The translations under genes and the position numbers were made by a program. The notes beneath the pieces were generated by a model that worked only from the letters and a program-made list of their open reading frames with translations, was not told the DNA's origin and ran no database searches. From the NCBI GenBank assembly GCA_036489885.1, contig DASXEW010000003.1:1240001-1304000 (forward strand): DNA of 64,000 bases. Direction: 5' to 3'. Origin of the DNA: Candidatus Baltobacteraceae bacterium (lineage in GTDB: Bacteria > Vulcanimicrobiota > Vulcanimicrobiia > Vulcanimicrobiales > Vulcanimicrobiaceae). This document shows positions 25,596-33,590 of the stretch, piece after piece. Position 1 is the stretch's first letter; each line of letters opens with the position of its first letter.

Positions 25596-26257
25596 TCCAT
25601 TCCCCTCCAACCTGAGTGCTCGATGCGCGCTAGTGCGCGCAAAACGGTCGAGCGGCTAAGCGCAGCCGCAAGCTGCGCGTCACGTTCGTAATAGGCGCGA
25701 ATCAAACGCTTGCGATCGGAGCGCGATTCGTTCATTCCGCCGGGAAGCGAGATGCTGTAGTGGCGCAGCTGCTGCACGCGCAAGCCCAGCGAGTCGAGAA
25801 TCTGCCGCAGCTGCGAGTTATGGCAGATCCGCGCTTCAATCTCGCGGAACGCGACGTTGGCCGCGAAGAAGCGCTCGAGATCGTGCGCCTCGGCGGCAGT
25901 CGCCAGCTCTTCGTAGCAAGCGCTCAGGAGCTTCAGCTCGTCGTCGCTCGAGTTTGCGACGATCTGCTCGGCGACCAGCGCGTACAGCGCAGCGCGGACC
26001 AGGTACAGCTCGCGGACCTCGGCCCGGCTCCAGCGCCGCACGCGCGGGCGCCGGCGGGACTCGATTTCGACCAGGCCGGCTTTCTCGAGCATGAGGAGCG
26101 CCTCGCGGACCGGCGTGCGGCTCGTATCGAATCGGCGGGCCAGCTCGACGGAGTTCAGGTCGGCCCCGGCACGCAGCCGTCCCGCGACGATCTCTTCGGC
26201 GAGCGCTGATGCAATCGAGGCTCTTATGTCGACATTTAGGGAATTTGAGCTAGACAA
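25592..26257 (-). CDS. GntR-family regulator (FadR/FCD subfamily), twin 1
   Basis: The 221-residue regulator has a winged helix (ELARRFDTSRTPVREALLMLEKAGLVEI, about residues 38-65) and an all-helical FCD ligand domain. It starts at TTG 26257. It leads the minus operon with amidohydrolase and MFS, and divergently faces the 3-hydroxyisobutyrate-dehydrogenase-like operon. A close paralogue at 32868-33590 shares the ending GW(R/K)GME. Palindromic TGTCGACA sites lie on both sides of its start and are likely operators for one or both twins. Confidence 0.9.
   Translation of the reverse strand: MSSSNSLNVDIRASIASALAEEIVAGRLRAGADLNSVELARRFDTSRTPVREALLMLEKAGLVEIESRRRPRVRRWSRAEVRELYLVRAALYALVAEQIVANSSDDELKLLSACYEELATAAEAHDLERFFAANVAFREIEARICHNSQLRQILDSLGLRVQQLRHYSISLPGGMNESRSDRKRLIRAYYERDAQLAAALSRSTVLRALARIEHSGWRGME
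26226..26235. promoter_or_regulatory. Candidate GntR operator (ATGTCGACAT)
   Basis: A perfect 10-base palindrome with core TGTCGACA lies just inside the 5' end of GntR twin 1. The same core occurs 76 bases away and twice near twin 2. Confidence 0.45.
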
Positions 26258-26300
26258 TATTCGCTAAACCCCGTATATTTTGGTTCGGCAGTTCCGACGA

Positions 26301-26312
26301 AGTGTCGACACT
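26301..26312. promoter_or_regulatory. Candidate GntR operator (AGTGTCGACACT)
   Basis: A perfect 12-base palindrome lies in the divergent intergenic region, 43 bases before the GTG of the downstream operon. It is placed where binding could control both directions. Confidence 0.55.
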
Positions 26313-26354
26313 CCTGCTCGGGGCGGTAAGAATTTCGACGAGGAGGCGCTAGGC

Positions 26355-27236
26355 GTGGAGATTGGGTTCATTGGCCTCGGGGCGATGGGGATGCCGATGG
26401 CGCGCAACATCGCGGAGCGCCTGAAGCTTCGGCCCCGCGTCTACGACGCGAACCCGAAAGCGCTGGAAGCTGCGAAGGCCTGGGCCGAGGTCTGCGCCTC
26501 ACCGCGCGACGTCGCGCGCGAGGGAGGCATCGTGCTTTCGATGCTTCCGGCCGATGCGCACGTCAACGCGGTCGCGCTCGGCGAGAACGGCATCGCCACG
26601 TTGACCGGCAACTTCACGTACGCCGATTTCAGCACGATCAGCCCCGACACAATCAAGCTCGTCGGCAAAAAGCTTGCGCAGCGCGGCGTCGCGACGATCG
26701 GCGGCGCGTGCACGCTCGGCGTCGCCGCGGCCGAAAAGGGCACGCTGACGATTTACGTCGACGGCGACGAGAAGCTCGTCGACAAATGGCGTCCCGTGTT
26801 CTCGGCATTCGCCGAAACGATCGCGTACATCGGCGAGCTCGGTCACGCGAAGCTGATCAAGCTGATGAACAACTATTTTGCAGCCGTCAATGTGGCGCTA
26901 ACCGCAGAAGCGTTGCAAATCGGGATGAAAGCCGGCATCGATGCCGAGACGCTCGTCATGTCGCTGGAAAAAGGTTCTGCCGACAGCTTCGTGCTGCGCA
27001 ATCATTTCGAAAAATTCTATTTGAAAGACGACGTCGGGCCGGGACGATTCGGCATCGACTACATGATCAAGGACATCAACATCCTGATCGAATATTGCCG
27101 CGCGAATCACGCGCCGCTGATGGTCGGCGCCACGGCCAATGCGCTGTATCGCGGAGCCTCGGCCGCCGGCTACGGCAAGCACTATTATCCGGTCATCTTG
27201 CGCTGGCTGCAAGAGACGACGGGAGCCAAAGGATGA
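26355..27236 (+). CDS. 3-hydroxyisobutyrate-dehydrogenase-family oxidoreductase, first of a pair
   Basis: The 293-residue beta-hydroxyacid dehydrogenase has the NAD(P) motif GFIGLGAMGMPMA at its start, catalytic-site lysine in GHAKLIKLMNNY and an all-helical C-terminal domain. The GTG at 26355 has GAGGAGG upstream; the longer ORF extends through the operator region and is not used. It overlaps the paralogue downstream by ATGA. The pair could form a heteromer or act on successive hydroxyacids. Confidence 0.87.
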   Translation: MEIGFIGLGAMGMPMARNIAERLKLRPRVYDANPKALEAAKAWAEVCASPRDVAREGGIVLSMLPADAHVNAVALGENGIATLTGNFTYADFSTISPDTIKLVGKKLAQRGVATIGGACTLGVAAAEKGTLTIYVDGDEKLVDKWRPVFSAFAETIAYIGELGHAKLIKLMNNYFAAVNVALTAEALQIGMKAGIDAETLVMSLEKGSADSFVLRNHFEKFYLKDDVGPGRFGIDYMIKDINILIEYCRANHAPLMVGATANALYRGASAAGYGKHYYPVILRWLQETTGAKG

Positions 27237-28126
27237 AGGTTGGAGTTATCGGCGTCGGCGCGATGGGCACGCCGATCGCGCTCAATCTTGCTCGCAACGG
27301 CAACACCGTCTTCACGTACGATCGCAATCATGCGCGCGGCGCCGATCCCGATCTCAAAGCCCACACCACGTTTTGTCCGGACGTTGCGTCCGTCGTTCGC
27401 GCCTCCGAGCTGACGATCACGATGACGACCAACGACGACGCCGTATTCGACGTTGCGCAGCAAATCGTCGCCGAACCGAAACGCACCACCTCGATCTACG
27501 TCGATTTGAGCAGCACCTCGCTGGATGCGACGCGCAAGCTCGACGCGATGATGCAAAAAGCCGGCATTGCGTTTCTCGATGCTGCAGTCTACGGTCTCGG
27601 CGTGCAGGGCGCTAAAGACGGCAAGTCGCCGATCGTGATCAGCGGTCCGCGCGCAACCTACGATAAAATCGCAAGCGTCATCGCGCCGCTCGGGGACGTT
27701 GACTACGTCGGCGAGCTCGGACGCGCGAAGATCATCAAGATCCTGAACAACCAGCTGGTCGGCGCATTTTGCGTCGCGGCCGCGGAAATCGTGACGATCG
27801 GGCTCGCGGCCGGGATTCCGATGGAGAAGATCATCGAGAGTCTGACCGCAGGCTCGGGGACAAGCTACATTCTCGAACGCTACTATCCCTCATACATTCG
27901 CAGCGGATCGTTCGGACTCGGATTGATTCCGATCACCTACATGATCAAGGACATTGCGCTTGCCTGCAGCTTGGCACAAGAAGTCGGCGCGGAGGCGACG
28001 GTGACGGAGCTGTGCCGCCAAATCTATCAGGCAGCCGAAAACACGGTCGGCGATTTGCCGTTCCCCGAAGTCTTTTCATTTTACAAGCAGCTTAATAGCA
28101 AGAAGCGCGAAGAGGTCCCGGCATGA
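27233..28126 (+). CDS. 3-hydroxyisobutyrate-dehydrogenase-family oxidoreductase, second of a pair
   Basis: The 297-residue protein has GVIGVGAMGTPIA for the dinucleotide and GRAKIIKILNNQ with the catalytic lysine. It diverges from its upstream neighbour in the middle region (SSTSLDATRK against ADFSTISPDT). ATG 27233 overlaps the preceding stop. It lies in a seven-gene overlapping run leading to CoA transferases and a DctP protein, consistent with oxidation of an imported hydroxyacid. Confidence 0.87.
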   Translation: MKVGVIGVGAMGTPIALNLARNGNTVFTYDRNHARGADPDLKAHTTFCPDVASVVRASELTITMTTNDDAVFDVAQQIVAEPKRTTSIYVDLSSTSLDATRKLDAMMQKAGIAFLDAAVYGLGVQGAKDGKSPIVISGPRATYDKIASVIAPLGDVDYVGELGRAKIIKILNNQLVGAFCVAAAEIVTIGLAAGIPMEKIIESLTAGSGTSYILERYYPSYIRSGSFGLGLIPITYMIKDIALACSLAQEVGAEATVTELCRQIYQAAENTVGDLPFPEVFSFYKQLNSKKREEVPA

Positions 28127-28638
28127 CCGAAGGAGCCAGCAAAACCCGCGTTGAGGCCGACGCTCAGGGAAAACGTGCAACGTACGATGAGATCGTCGTC
28201 GGGACGGTCCTCGGCGAGATGGATTGGGTCGTCACCGAGGACATGGTCGAGCTGCAATGCCGATTGGATCTCGACTACGACGAGTTCTATACGCTCGATT
28301 CGCCGTATGGCGGACGCATCGCACCGCCGCAAATCACCTATCGTCCGCCGCGTTGGCTGCTTTCGCGCACCTACAACGTGCGCGGGCTCTTCTACAAGTG
28401 GCAGATGGAGAACGTCCGCCCGATTCGGATCAACGAGCAGCTGCACGTCATCTGCCGCATTACGGACAAGTACGTGAAGAACGATCGCGAATACATCGTC
28501 TACACCGCCGAGGCAACCGATGTAAAAGGTGACGTCGTCTTTCGCACGGAGCGCGTGCACGTGCTCGACGCGCTCGAGCGCACGGCGCCGCGCGCGGGCG
28601 AAGGGATCGACACCGGCATCAAGGCGGAGCGCATCTAA
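28123..28638 (+). CDS. Hotdog-fold (MaoC-like) protein, first subunit
   Basis: The 171-residue single-hotdog protein includes ITYRPPRWLLSRTYNVRGLFYKWQ and a late YIVYTAEATDVKGDVVFRTER strand. It looks like the N-terminal half of two-part MaoC hydratases, which lacks the catalytic Asp/His helix. The next gene, one base overlapping, supplies a second hotdog. Together they may form a heteromeric enoyl-CoA hydratase, as in the ChsH1-ChsH2 type (inference). Confidence 0.72.
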   Translation: MTEGASKTRVEADAQGKRATYDEIVVGTVLGEMDWVVTEDMVELQCRLDLDYDEFYTLDSPYGGRIAPPQITYRPPRWLLSRTYNVRGLFYKWQMENVRPIRINEQLHVICRITDKYVKNDREYIVYTAEATDVKGDVVFRTERVHVLDALERTAPRAGEGIDTGIKAERI

Positions 28639-29054
28639 TGGCGGTCGCAGTTCTGAAATCGAACGTCGCCGCCGGCGACGTGCTCCCCGAGATCGCGCGG
28701 CAATTCCGCCTCGACGATTTCAAGCGCAAAGACGAGCAGACGATTCACACCGACATGGCTGCCGCCCAGCGCGAAGGTTTGGCCGCGCCCGTTGCGATCG
28801 GTCCGCAAGTTGCATCCCTGATCTTCCGCCAATTGCGCGAAGCCTTCGGACCCGGCTGGCTCGAGGGCGGCACGTGCTCGCTCACGTTTCGGCGTCCCGT
28901 ACTCGTGACCGATTTCTGCGTTGCACGCGGCAAAGTTACGGGGATGTCGAGCGAAGCCAAGGGTGTGCGCGTTGCGTGTGAAGTCTGGATCGAGAATCAA
29001 CGCGGTGAGAAAGTGATCGTCGGCTCGGCCTCAGGGATTCTGCCGAAAACGTGA
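28638..29054 (+). CDS. Hotdog-fold (MaoC-like) protein, second subunit
   Basis: The 138-residue hotdog protein includes EGLAAPVAIGPQVASLIFRQLREAFG and SLTFRRPVLVTD, matching the hydratase-2 helix and strand order, but with HTDMAAAQREG where active MaoC proteins carry the D-x-N-P-x-H motif. Catalysis may therefore depend on the partner upstream. It starts on the last base of that gene and overlaps the CoA transferase start by four bases. Confidence 0.72.
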   Translation: MAVAVLKSNVAAGDVLPEIARQFRLDDFKRKDEQTIHTDMAAAQREGLAAPVAIGPQVASLIFRQLREAFGPGWLEGGTCSLTFRRPVLVTDFCVARGKVTGMSSEAKGVRVACEVWIENQRGEKVIVGSASGILPKT

Positions 29055-30097
29055 AGCTGGTTGACGCCGGTCGGGGTCTGGCTGCAGGGTATGCATCGCG
29101 CATGCTCGCGTCTGCGGGCGCGCGTGTCACACGCGTCATCGACACGAGCACGCCGCCCGATCCCCATCGCGATGCAGATCCCGCCGTGCATGCGTACTTC
29201 GATCGATCGCAAAACCACATCGAAGTCAATTTGACGACGGCCGAAGGCAAGCGCGATCTCAAGACGTTGTGTTTGGACGCCGATGCGCTAATCGACGATC
29301 GCCGCCCCAAGGATAGTGAACCGCGCGGTCTCGATTTCGCAAGTCTCTCGGCCGTGAACGCGCAAATCGTCGTTGCGAACGTCACGCCGTTCGGCACGAC
29401 CGGACCGTATCGCAATTACCGCGGCAGCGACGCCGTCGTCGCGTTCATGTCGGGTCTAGGTTACATGAATCCGCGCGACATGCCCAAAGAGGGCGACGGA
29501 CGCAAGCAGCCGCCGATCAAGCTGCCCGGTTCGCTCGTTTCGATCTACGGCGGCATCAGCACCGCGGGTGCGGTCTTGGCCGGCTTGCGCTTGCGCGAGC
29601 AAACCGGCAAAGGCCATCACGTCGACGTCTCGATGGTCGAGACGCTCATTCCGACCATGCGCCGCGAGCTTTCGAAATATTTCTACGAAGGCATAATCTC
29701 ATCGCGCTTCATGCGCGTCTGGAAGCTGGCGCCGTGGGGAATCAAGAAGTGCCGCGACGGTTACGTCTTCTTGCAAATCGTCGAAGAGCATCATTGGCTT
29801 GGGTTCGTCGACATGATGGGCAACCCGGGATGGGCGCTCGACAAACGCTATCTCGACAACGACTATCGCTACGACAATCGCGTCGACATCGAGAAGCGCA
29901 TTGCGCCGTGGCTCGCCGCGCACCCAAAAGCCGAGATCGCATGGGAAGCTCAAAAGCGATCGGTGCCGTTCGCCGCGGTCAACACGCTGCGGGACCTCGC
30001 GCACATGCCGCAGCTGGCTGCGCGTGAATTTTTCGAACCGTACGCCGACGGCGTGCTGCCGCCGCGCTTGATTCCGGGGGAGCCGTATCCCGCATGA
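29051..30097 (+). CDS. CaiB/BaiF family III CoA transferase, subunit lacking the catalytic aspartate
   Basis: The 348-residue protein starts at GTG 29051. It has the family fold (TPFGTTGPYRNYRGSD, LRLREQTGKGHHVDVSMVE), but the position of the acyl-carrying aspartate reads PGSLVSIYGGIS with no Asp, and the N-terminal Rossmann segment is shortened. The gene after it encodes a complete paralogue. Two-subunit CoA transferases such as BbsEF and SmtAB show this kind of pairing, so this is probably the non-catalytic partner. Confidence 0.82.
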   Translation: MKLVDAGRGLAAGYASRMLASAGARVTRVIDTSTPPDPHRDADPAVHAYFDRSQNHIEVNLTTAEGKRDLKTLCLDADALIDDRRPKDSEPRGLDFASLSAVNAQIVVANVTPFGTTGPYRNYRGSDAVVAFMSGLGYMNPRDMPKEGDGRKQPPIKLPGSLVSIYGGISTAGAVLAGLRLREQTGKGHHVDVSMVETLIPTMRRELSKYFYEGIISSRFMRVWKLAPWGIKKCRDGYVFLQIVEEHHWLGFVDMMGNPGWALDKRYLDNDYRYDNRVDIEKRIAPWLAAHPKAEIAWEAQKRSVPFAAVNTLRDLAHMPQLAAREFFEPYADGVLPPRLIPGEPYPA

Positions 30098-31209
30098 TGC
30101 CGCTCGATGGAATTCGCGTCATCGACTTCGGACACGTGTGGGCGGGACCGTATACCGCTGCGACGCTGGCCGATCTCGGCGCCGACGTCATCAAGATCGA
30201 AAGTCCGAAACGCCTCGACGTCCATCGTCGTCAGGGACCGTATCCGGACAACGAAGCCGGAGTCAATCGCAGCGGCGTTTGGAACGCGCAGAACCGCAAC
30301 AAGAAGAGCGTCGCGCTCAATTTGACCGACGATGCGCAGCGCGAACACGCCAAGGGGCTCGTGCGCCAAGCCGATGTCGTCATCGAAAATTTCTCGCCTG
30401 GTGTGATGAAGAAGCTGGGGCTCGACTACGCGACCTTGCGCGAGATCAAACCGGATCTCATCATGGCCTCCCTCTCGGCGTTCGGACAGCAAGGCCCGCA
30501 AAGCGCTTACGTCGGCTACGGTCCCTCGCTCGATGCGTGGTCGGGCTTGTGCAGTTTGAACGCATATCCGGACGAGCCGCCGCTTGCGGTCGGCGGAATG
30601 TTTCCGGATACGGCATCCGCGCTCTACGCGTCGTTTGCCATCATGTCGGCGCTTCGCCGCCGCGCGCGCACCGGAGAAGGCACGTACATCGATCTCTCCG
30701 AGCTCGAAGTCTCAGCGCTCTTGCTCGCCGATCTACTCGTGCAGTTTCCGGGTGAGGATATTCCGCAAGCGTGGGTCGGCAACGCCGATCCGTACATGCG
30801 CGTGCAAGGCACGTATCCGTGCAAAGGCGATGACGCCTGGATCATCATTTCGATTGATGACAATGCAGCGTGGCAAGGTTTGTGCACGGTGCTCGGTGGC
30901 GAACCGAAGGGCGATGTCGATAACGCGATCCGGAAGTGGACGCGCACGCGCACGGCGGATGAAGCCTTCAAAGAGCTGCAAGCGCACGACGTCCCGGCCG
31001 GCGCCGGGCTCAATATCGCGCAGCTCTTGGAAGACGAGCAGCTGCAGTCGCGCGACTTCTTTCGCGTTGTGCAACATCCCGAAGTCGGGCAGCAGACGAT
31101 CTACGCGCCGATTTGGCGCTTCGACGGCGTTGCGGGCGAAACGCGCGCCGCACCATTACTTGGACAAGACACCGACGCCGTGCTCGCGGCGCTCCACGAG
31201 GTACGATGA
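30094..31209 (+). CDS. CaiB/BaiF family III CoA transferase, catalytic subunit
   Basis: The 371-residue protein has IDFGHVWAGPY, LADLGADVIKIE, NRNKKSVALNLT and the aspartate region MFPDTASALYASFAIMSALRRRARTGEG. It keeps the residues expected for an aspartyl-CoA enzyme. It overlaps the incomplete paralogue upstream by ATGA and the DctP gene downstream by ATGA, so CoA transfer is directly linked with uptake of an organic acid. Confidence 0.88.
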   Translation: MMPLDGIRVIDFGHVWAGPYTAATLADLGADVIKIESPKRLDVHRRQGPYPDNEAGVNRSGVWNAQNRNKKSVALNLTDDAQREHAKGLVRQADVVIENFSPGVMKKLGLDYATLREIKPDLIMASLSAFGQQGPQSAYVGYGPSLDAWSGLCSLNAYPDEPPLAVGGMFPDTASALYASFAIMSALRRRARTGEGTYIDLSELEVSALLLADLLVQFPGEDIPQAWVGNADPYMRVQGTYPCKGDDAWIIISIDDNAAWQGLCTVLGGEPKGDVDNAIRKWTRTRTADEAFKELQAHDVPAGAGLNIAQLLEDEQLQSRDFFRVVQHPEVGQQTIYAPIWRFDGVAGETRAAPLLGQDTDAVLAALHEVR

Positions 31210-32213
31210 CTACTCGAAAACAGTTCCTTGGTTCGACCGCAGCCTTCGCATCGATCGCCTTTGTTCGAAGCCCGGCACTCGCGGCGCAATTCGAATGGAA
31301 GTACGGTAACGATCTGGATGCATCGCATCCGCTCACGGTGCGCGCGGTCGAGGCGTTCCGCAAAGTTTATGCGGAGACGAACGGCGGTCTTTCGATCAAG
31401 CCGTTTGCGAATAGCGCTCTCGGCGGCGATCCCGCGATGATCACGCAGCTGCGAAGCGGCGCGCTCGAGATGGTCGGCATGCCTGGCGCGCTGATGGACA
31501 CGATCGTCCCGGTTGCGGCGATCGAGAGCACGGCGTACGCATTCAAAGATAAGCCGACGGTATTTAAGGCCTTCGACGGCGACCTCGGCACGATCGTGCG
31601 CAACGAGATCGCATCCAAGACGGGGATCGTCGCGCTCGATCGCGTTTGGGACGGCGGCTTTCGCGATTTTACGACGAGCACGAAGCCGATTCGCCGCGCC
31701 GAAGATCTCGCGGGTTTGAAAGTCCGCTCCGCACCCGGCAAGCTGCGTCTCGATTCGCTGCGTTCAATGGGCGCATCGCCGACGGTGCTCGCGACGCCGG
31801 AAGTTTATACTGCGCTGCAGACGCACATCGTCGACGGTCTGGAAGCGCCGCTCGTGACGATCCAGTCGCTGCGCTGGTTCGAGGTTCAAAAATACGCCTC
31901 GCTCACGCATCACATGTGGAACGGCTACTGGATCATGATCGGCGGAGAGAAGTGGAAGTCGCTGCCGCCCGAATATCAAGCGAGTTTGCGCAAAAACCTC
32001 AACGACGCTGCGCTGTTGGAACGCCACGACGTCGACGTGTTGACGCGTTCGGTGCAAGACAAGCTCTCGCGCCAAGGTCTTAAGTTCAACGCGTGCGATC
32101 GCGCCAGCATCAAAGCGACGATCACCGCGAGCGGTTACTATAAACGCTGGCATACGGAATTCGGTGATGCTGCGTGGAGCGCGCTCGAAAAATATGCCGG
32201 TAAGCTCGATTAA
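31206..32213 (+). CDS. TRAP-type substrate-binding protein (DctP-like)
   Basis: The 335-residue secreted protein begins MTTRKQFLGSTAAFAS, a leader of the same style as the DctP at 17029-18039, and carries GLKVRSAPGKLRLDSLRSMGASPTVLATPEVYTALQTHIVDGLEAP. No DctQM subunits are adjacent. As part of the CoA transferase operon it probably captures the acid that the operon degrades. Confidence 0.87.
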   Translation: MTTRKQFLGSTAAFASIAFVRSPALAAQFEWKYGNDLDASHPLTVRAVEAFRKVYAETNGGLSIKPFANSALGGDPAMITQLRSGALEMVGMPGALMDTIVPVAAIESTAYAFKDKPTVFKAFDGDLGTIVRNEIASKTGIVALDRVWDGGFRDFTTSTKPIRRAEDLAGLKVRSAPGKLRLDSLRSMGASPTVLATPEVYTALQTHIVDGLEAPLVTIQSLRWFEVQKYASLTHHMWNGYWIMIGGEKWKSLPPEYQASLRKNLNDAALLERHDVDVLTRSVQDKLSRQGLKFNACDRASIKATITASGYYKRWHTEFGDAAWSALEKYAGKLD

Positions 32214-32224
32214 GCGGAGGATCG

Positions 32225-32803
32225 ATGGATAAGTTCGCGCTCGTATTGATGGATTATCAGAATGCCGTTTGCAAGGGCATGGCGGCAGCCGAAGTCGACA
32301 AGCGCGGCGTGCTTGCGAAGGCCAAAGCCTGCCTTGAAGCCGCGCGCAAGCACAACGTTCCGGTCATCCACGTGCACGTCGGATTCGACCCGAAACACTC
32401 GGTCCGCACCAGCCGGACGAAGCGCTTTGATTCGTTCGAAACGTCAGGAGGCATGCGCCTCGGCAGCCCGGACACGGAGTTCTGCGACGAGGTCAAACCG
32501 ATCGACGGCGAGCCCGTGATCCACAAGGGCTGCGTGAATCCGTTCATCGGAACGGCGCTCATGGAGCTCCTCGTCGGACGACGCACGGGAGAACTGTATT
32601 TAGCAGGCGTGGCAACGAATATGGTGGTCGAGTCGGCGCTGCGGCACGCGGCGGATTCGGGCTTTGCCTGCAACGTGCTCGAGGATTGCTGCGCGAGCTT
32701 CGACGGCTCGATGCACGACTTTGCGATCCAGAAAATCTTCCCGGCTTACGGCGAGATCGTGGCTTCACACGATTTTATCAAAAAGGCCCAGGCGAACTCG
32801 TAA
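32225..32803 (+). CDS. Isochorismatase-fold protein, catalytic cysteine replaced
   Basis: The 192-residue protein has D10 in LVLMDYQN and K101 in VIHKGCVNPF of the cysteine-hydrolase triad, but the nucleophile segment reads GVATNMVVESALRH, with V134 where hydrolases have C. Isochorismatases proper also do without this cysteine, so ether-type hydrolysis or a non-amidase role is possible. A GGAGG site precedes ATG 32225. It lies between DctP and GntR twin 2. Confidence 0.85.
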   Translation: MDKFALVLMDYQNAVCKGMAAAEVDKRGVLAKAKACLEAARKHNVPVIHVHVGFDPKHSVRTSRTKRFDSFETSGGMRLGSPDTEFCDEVKPIDGEPVIHKGCVNPFIGTALMELLVGRRTGELYLAGVATNMVVESALRHAADSGFACNVLEDCCASFDGSMHDFAIQKIFPAYGEIVASHDFIKKAQANS

Positions 32804-32817
32804 AAGTGATGCAGGAC

Positions 32818-32825
32818 TGTCGACA
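32818..32825. promoter_or_regulatory. Candidate GntR operator (TGTCGACA)
   Basis: This eight-base palindrome lies in the 64-base gap upstream of GntR twin 2, 73 bases before a second copy. The core and the spacing match the pair near twin 1. Confidence 0.45.
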
Positions 32826-32826
32826 A

Positions 32827-32844
32827 CCGAAAACAATGTTTCGG
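32827..32844. promoter_or_regulatory. Inverted repeat CCGAAA-N6-TTTCGG
   Basis: Perfect six-base arms flank ACAATG directly beside the TGTCGACA site and before the GntR start. It could be an operator half or a weak terminator for the upstream gene; there is no T-run to favour the latter. Confidence 0.35.
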
Positions 32845-32867
32845 CAACGCCCTGAGGTGGTCGCGCC

Positions 32868-33590
32868 TTGCAAAATCTCTCCCACGCGTCTGTCGACACG
32901 CCGCCGGAGTTTAGTCGCTCCGAGTCTTTGGCTGTCTCGTGCTGGCCCAACTCTTTGGTTGGGAACATCGCAAAGGAACTCGCAGCCGACATCGTTGCCG
33001 GCCGCTTACGCGCCGGTCACGATCTCAATTCCGTTGACCTCGCGCGCCGCTTCGATACGAGCCGCACGCCGGTACGCGAAGCGCTGTTGCTGCTCGAGAA
33101 AGAAGGCCTCGTCGAGATCGAGTCGCACCGCCGTCCGCGCGTCAAACGCTGGACGTGGAACGAAATCTGCGAGCTGTATCAGGTCCGAGCGATGCTCAAT
33201 GCGCTGGCTGCCGAGCTCATCGTCGCAAATGCGACCGACGCACAGCTCGCGATCCTCGATGCGATCTATGCCGATCTTGCGGCCGCAAACGAAAAGTTCG
33301 ACGTCGAAGCCTACTTTCGCGCGAACGTCGCCTTTCGCGATGCTGAGCTCAACATCAGCGGAAATTCGCAGCTGCGGCAAATCATCGAACATCTTGGACT
33401 CCGCGTGCTGCAGCTGAGACACTACAGCGTCTCGCTGCCCGAAGGCATGCTCGAATCGTACACCGATCGCGGCCGCGTGCTGCGCGCCTATCACGAGCGC
33501 GACTCGGCGCTCGCCGTCGCGCTGAGCCGTTCCGCCGTCTTGCGTGGTCTCAACCGGATTCAGCGATTTGGGTGGAAAGGCATGGAGTGA
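32868..33590 (+). CDS. GntR-family regulator (FadR/FCD subfamily), twin 2
   Basis: Up to 240 residues; the winged helix DLARRFDTSRTPVREALLLLEKEGLVEIESHRRPRV is nearly identical to twin 1, followed by an FCD domain. The start is uncertain: TTG at 32868 gives a long tail, while TTG 32928 or 32955 would match twin 1 better and would leave the TGTCGACA site at 32891-32898 in the promoter. Its stop overlaps the next gene as GTGA. It likely controls the same or a paired regulon with twin 1. Confidence 0.88.
   Translation: MQNLSHASVDTPPEFSRSESLAVSCWPNSLVGNIAKELAADIVAGRLRAGHDLNSVDLARRFDTSRTPVREALLLLEKEGLVEIESHRRPRVKRWTWNEICELYQVRAMLNALAAELIVANATDAQLAILDAIYADLAAANEKFDVEAYFRANVAFRDAELNISGNSQLRQIIEHLGLRVLQLRHYSVSLPEGMLESYTDRGRVLRAYHERDSALAVALSRSAVLRGLNRIQRFGWKGME
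32891..32898. promoter_or_regulatory. Candidate GntR operator (TGTCGACA)
   Basis: Fourth copy of the core at a GntR gene. It is promoter-proximal if translation begins at TTG 32928. Confidence 0.45.

Noticed and set aside
26708-27232. N-terminal extension of the second 3-hydroxyisobutyrate-dehydrogenase-like protein
   Set aside because: The extension is out-of-frame translation of the first paralogue; ATG 27233 starts at the NAD motif.
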